Source: an uncultured Clostridia bacterium (GTDB lineage: Bacteria > Bacillota > Clostridia > Christensenellales > Borkfalkiaceae). Taken from it: a stretch of 64,000 bases of DNA. Location of the stretch: positions 30,932 through 94,931 of the forward strand of contig CANREF010000006.1 in the NCBI GenBank assembly GCA_947629575.1, given 5' to 3'. The translations under genes and the position numbers were made by a program. The notes below the pieces were generated by a model that worked only from the letters and a program-made list of their open reading frames with translations, had not been told where the DNA came from and searched no databases. Within the stretch, counting starts at the first letter, position 1; every line of letters begins with the position of its first letter. This document shows, in pieces, positions 55,801-58,800 of this stretch.

Positions 55801-58800
55801 GAACGATGCCGAGGGCGAACTCACGAGGCTCGAACTTCCCGTCGAATATGCAAATCAGCTCGAAGGGTTTACGATCTCGCTCGAACAGGACGGCATTGTG
55901 AATCTCATCGCGGCAGACGGCGTGCGCTATATGCTCATCGGCTGGACGCTTACCGAGGGCACGCATCTCTATAGCGAAGCGCCCGACTTCAGACCGCTCT
56001 TGTCCTACTCGGTCTCGGGCGAAGACGCAGACGCGGAGAACACGATCACCCTGTATGCGGTTTGGGCGAAGGATGACAACGACAATCATTCTCCCGACTG
56101 GGCGGATAGGTTCACCGTGGAATTCCGCACGAGACAGCCTTGGGAGGATACGATCTATCGCACTCCCGAAATGGACGCGGGCGATACGGTCCAGTTGCGC
56201 GAGGGATACACCATTACAACGGACGACGGTAATCACTACACCCTCCTCGGCTGGACGCTCGATCCCGAGAAGGCTATGCTGTTCGACGCCAAGCCCGCTC
56301 CCGACTTTGAGTATGAGATGCCCGGCGCGCTCTACACCGTCAACTTCTTCGACGACTATGACGGAGATCTCACGATCGTGTTCTACGCCATTTGGGCGAT
56401 CGATATGAACGACGGCGGAGAGGGGAACGGCACGCCCGACTGGGAGGAAGAGTACATCATTACCTATACCACGAGATCTTCTTATACGAAGCCCGACAGT
56501 GACCAGTATGAGGTAGGAACTCCCGTCACGTTCAACGATGATGCACAGGTCCAATCCAACAGAACGTATTACACCCTTCTCGGTTGGACGCTCGATCCTG
56601 TCAAAGCAGGTTACTACACTGTCCGTCCCGACTTCGTCTACTACGCGGCGAACGGGAAGTTGGCCGAATATGCGGACGATAATGTTTACTACGTGAATGC
56701 GAGCGACGCAAGTAGCGAGAACAAGATCGTCATGTATGCGGTTTGGGGCATCGATGAGAACAAGAGCGGACTTCCCGATTGGGCAGAGGATTTCACCGTT
56801 TCCTATCATACGGGCCTTGATATAGGCGATCCCACAGATTGGAGCACGAAGTTCCCGAGCAATACGAAGGGCATCAACGCTTCCGTCACGCTGCACGAGG
56901 GCGCTTACAGCGTCACCGTGGACGGCAAGAAGTATGTGCTCGTCGGCTGGACGCTCACAAAGCCGAAAGACGGAAAGAATTGCTTCGGCGGATTCGGCGC
57001 GAACAAGCCCGAGATCCCCAACGAGGCTCTGCGCTACTATGCGCTCGGCGGACTGTACTCCGTGGCTGCGGCGGACGATCTCCTCGGAAACTCCGTTGCG
57101 GATAATATCATCGAGTTCTTTGCCCTTTGGGCGCTCGATGAGAACGGCAACGGCACACCCGACTACGATGAGACGCGTTACACCGTGAAGTTCTCGAATA
57201 TCGTTTCGGGAACGGTAGGGGAGCTTCCCGAGGATGTACTCGATCAACTCGTAGGGTTTACGGTCGCGCTCAAGCAGGGCGGCATAGAGCTCACCACAAC
57301 AGACGGGAAGCACTATATCCTCGTCGGCTGGACGCTCACAATGAGCGAAGCGGCGTTCTATCTCCGCAGCGCAGAGGACGGCGTGCCGAGCGGTATGCTC
57401 ACCGAGAGCTATACGGTCGCCGCAGAGGATGCGACGGAAGGTGTCATCACCCTGTATGCGGTCTGGGGCATCGACGAGAACGACAACGACATCCCCGATT
57501 GGGAGGATCGGTTCGAGGTGACCTACAAGGATACCGTTGAGCCCAAGGCGACAGATCTTCCCGAGAGTGAGACGCACGGCGTCGGCGACGAGGCGGAAAA
57601 CTCTAAGAAGACGCTTGCAAACAAGACGGTCAACGGAAAGACTTACACCTTCCTCGGCTGGACGCTCGATAAGACGAATCATCTGTTCGACGAGGAGGAA
57701 GGACTTCCCACCCTCTACACGGCGGATAGTGTGTACATCGTTGTGGCGAAAGACGCCGAAACGGGAACGTTGAACATCACCCTCTATGCGGTTTGGGGCA
57801 TCGACGAGAACGGCAGCCACACTCCCGACTGGGCAGACAGCTTCAACGTGATCTATGCGGACGACGTTGCGCCCGAAGCGACAGATCTTCCCGAGAAAGA
57901 TCCGAACCTCAAGATCGGCGACGAGGCGGTCGGCTCCAAGGAGACGCTTGCCAATAAGACGATCGACGGCGTGAATTACATCTTCCTCGGCTGGACGCTC
58001 GACGAGAAGAACCATCAGTTCGATACGGAGGACGGACTTCCCACCCTCTACACGGCGGAGAATGTTTACATCGTTCTCGCCGCGCATGCGACGGCGGAAG
58101 GGGACATCACCCTGTATGCGGTTTGGGGCATCGATGCGAACAAGGACAACATCCCCGATTGGAAGGATAACGTCTACACCGTCACTTTGAAGGACGGCGA
58201 AGAGACAGAGCTCAACTTCTCGGCAAAGCGCATCGGCGATACGGTGACGTGGACAGACGCCGCAAGCTGGACGGGCGATCCTTATACCGTGAACGAAACG
58301 CGCAAAGATTCGTATGTCCTCATCGGCTGGACGACGGAGACGCTCGCAAGCTACTTCATGACCGCAGAGCCGAGCGTGCATCTCTATGAGAACAGCTACA
58401 CGCTTCTCCTCGAAGATCTTGTAGGACAGACGATCACCCTGTATGCGGTTTGGGGCATCGATGAGAACGGCAACAATGTCCCCGACTGGAAGGACGCGAA
58501 GATCCTCTTCTTCGACGTGAAGGATCTCGCGACAAAGATCCCTTACATGCCCACGGGCATGAGCTATACCGCAGGCACGAGCGCGGCGCTTCCCACCCTC
58601 GAAGCGAAGGCGGGAGCGAGCGTTGAACTGCTCGGTTGGACGACCGATCGCGACCTGTCGCAGACGATCTATCTCGACGCTCCCGCAGCTATCTATACGA
58701 CCTCTTATCCCGTTCCCGCAGACGCAAAGGGCATCATCAAGCTGTATGCGGTCTGGGGCGCAGTCGCCTCCGTGACGCCCGAATGGACTTACGGCGAAGA

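Noticed and set aside
54323..58381. A 1,352-codon minus-strand frame (and a similar one at 52415-54259)
   Set aside because: Same codon-aligned shadow effect; their stops correspond to the rare sense TTA codons at 54323 and 52415.
34262..58759. CRISPR-like or non-coding tandem array
   Set aside because: Repeat units are about 366 bp, vary in length in multiples of three and encode conserved protein motifs, so this is a coding array.
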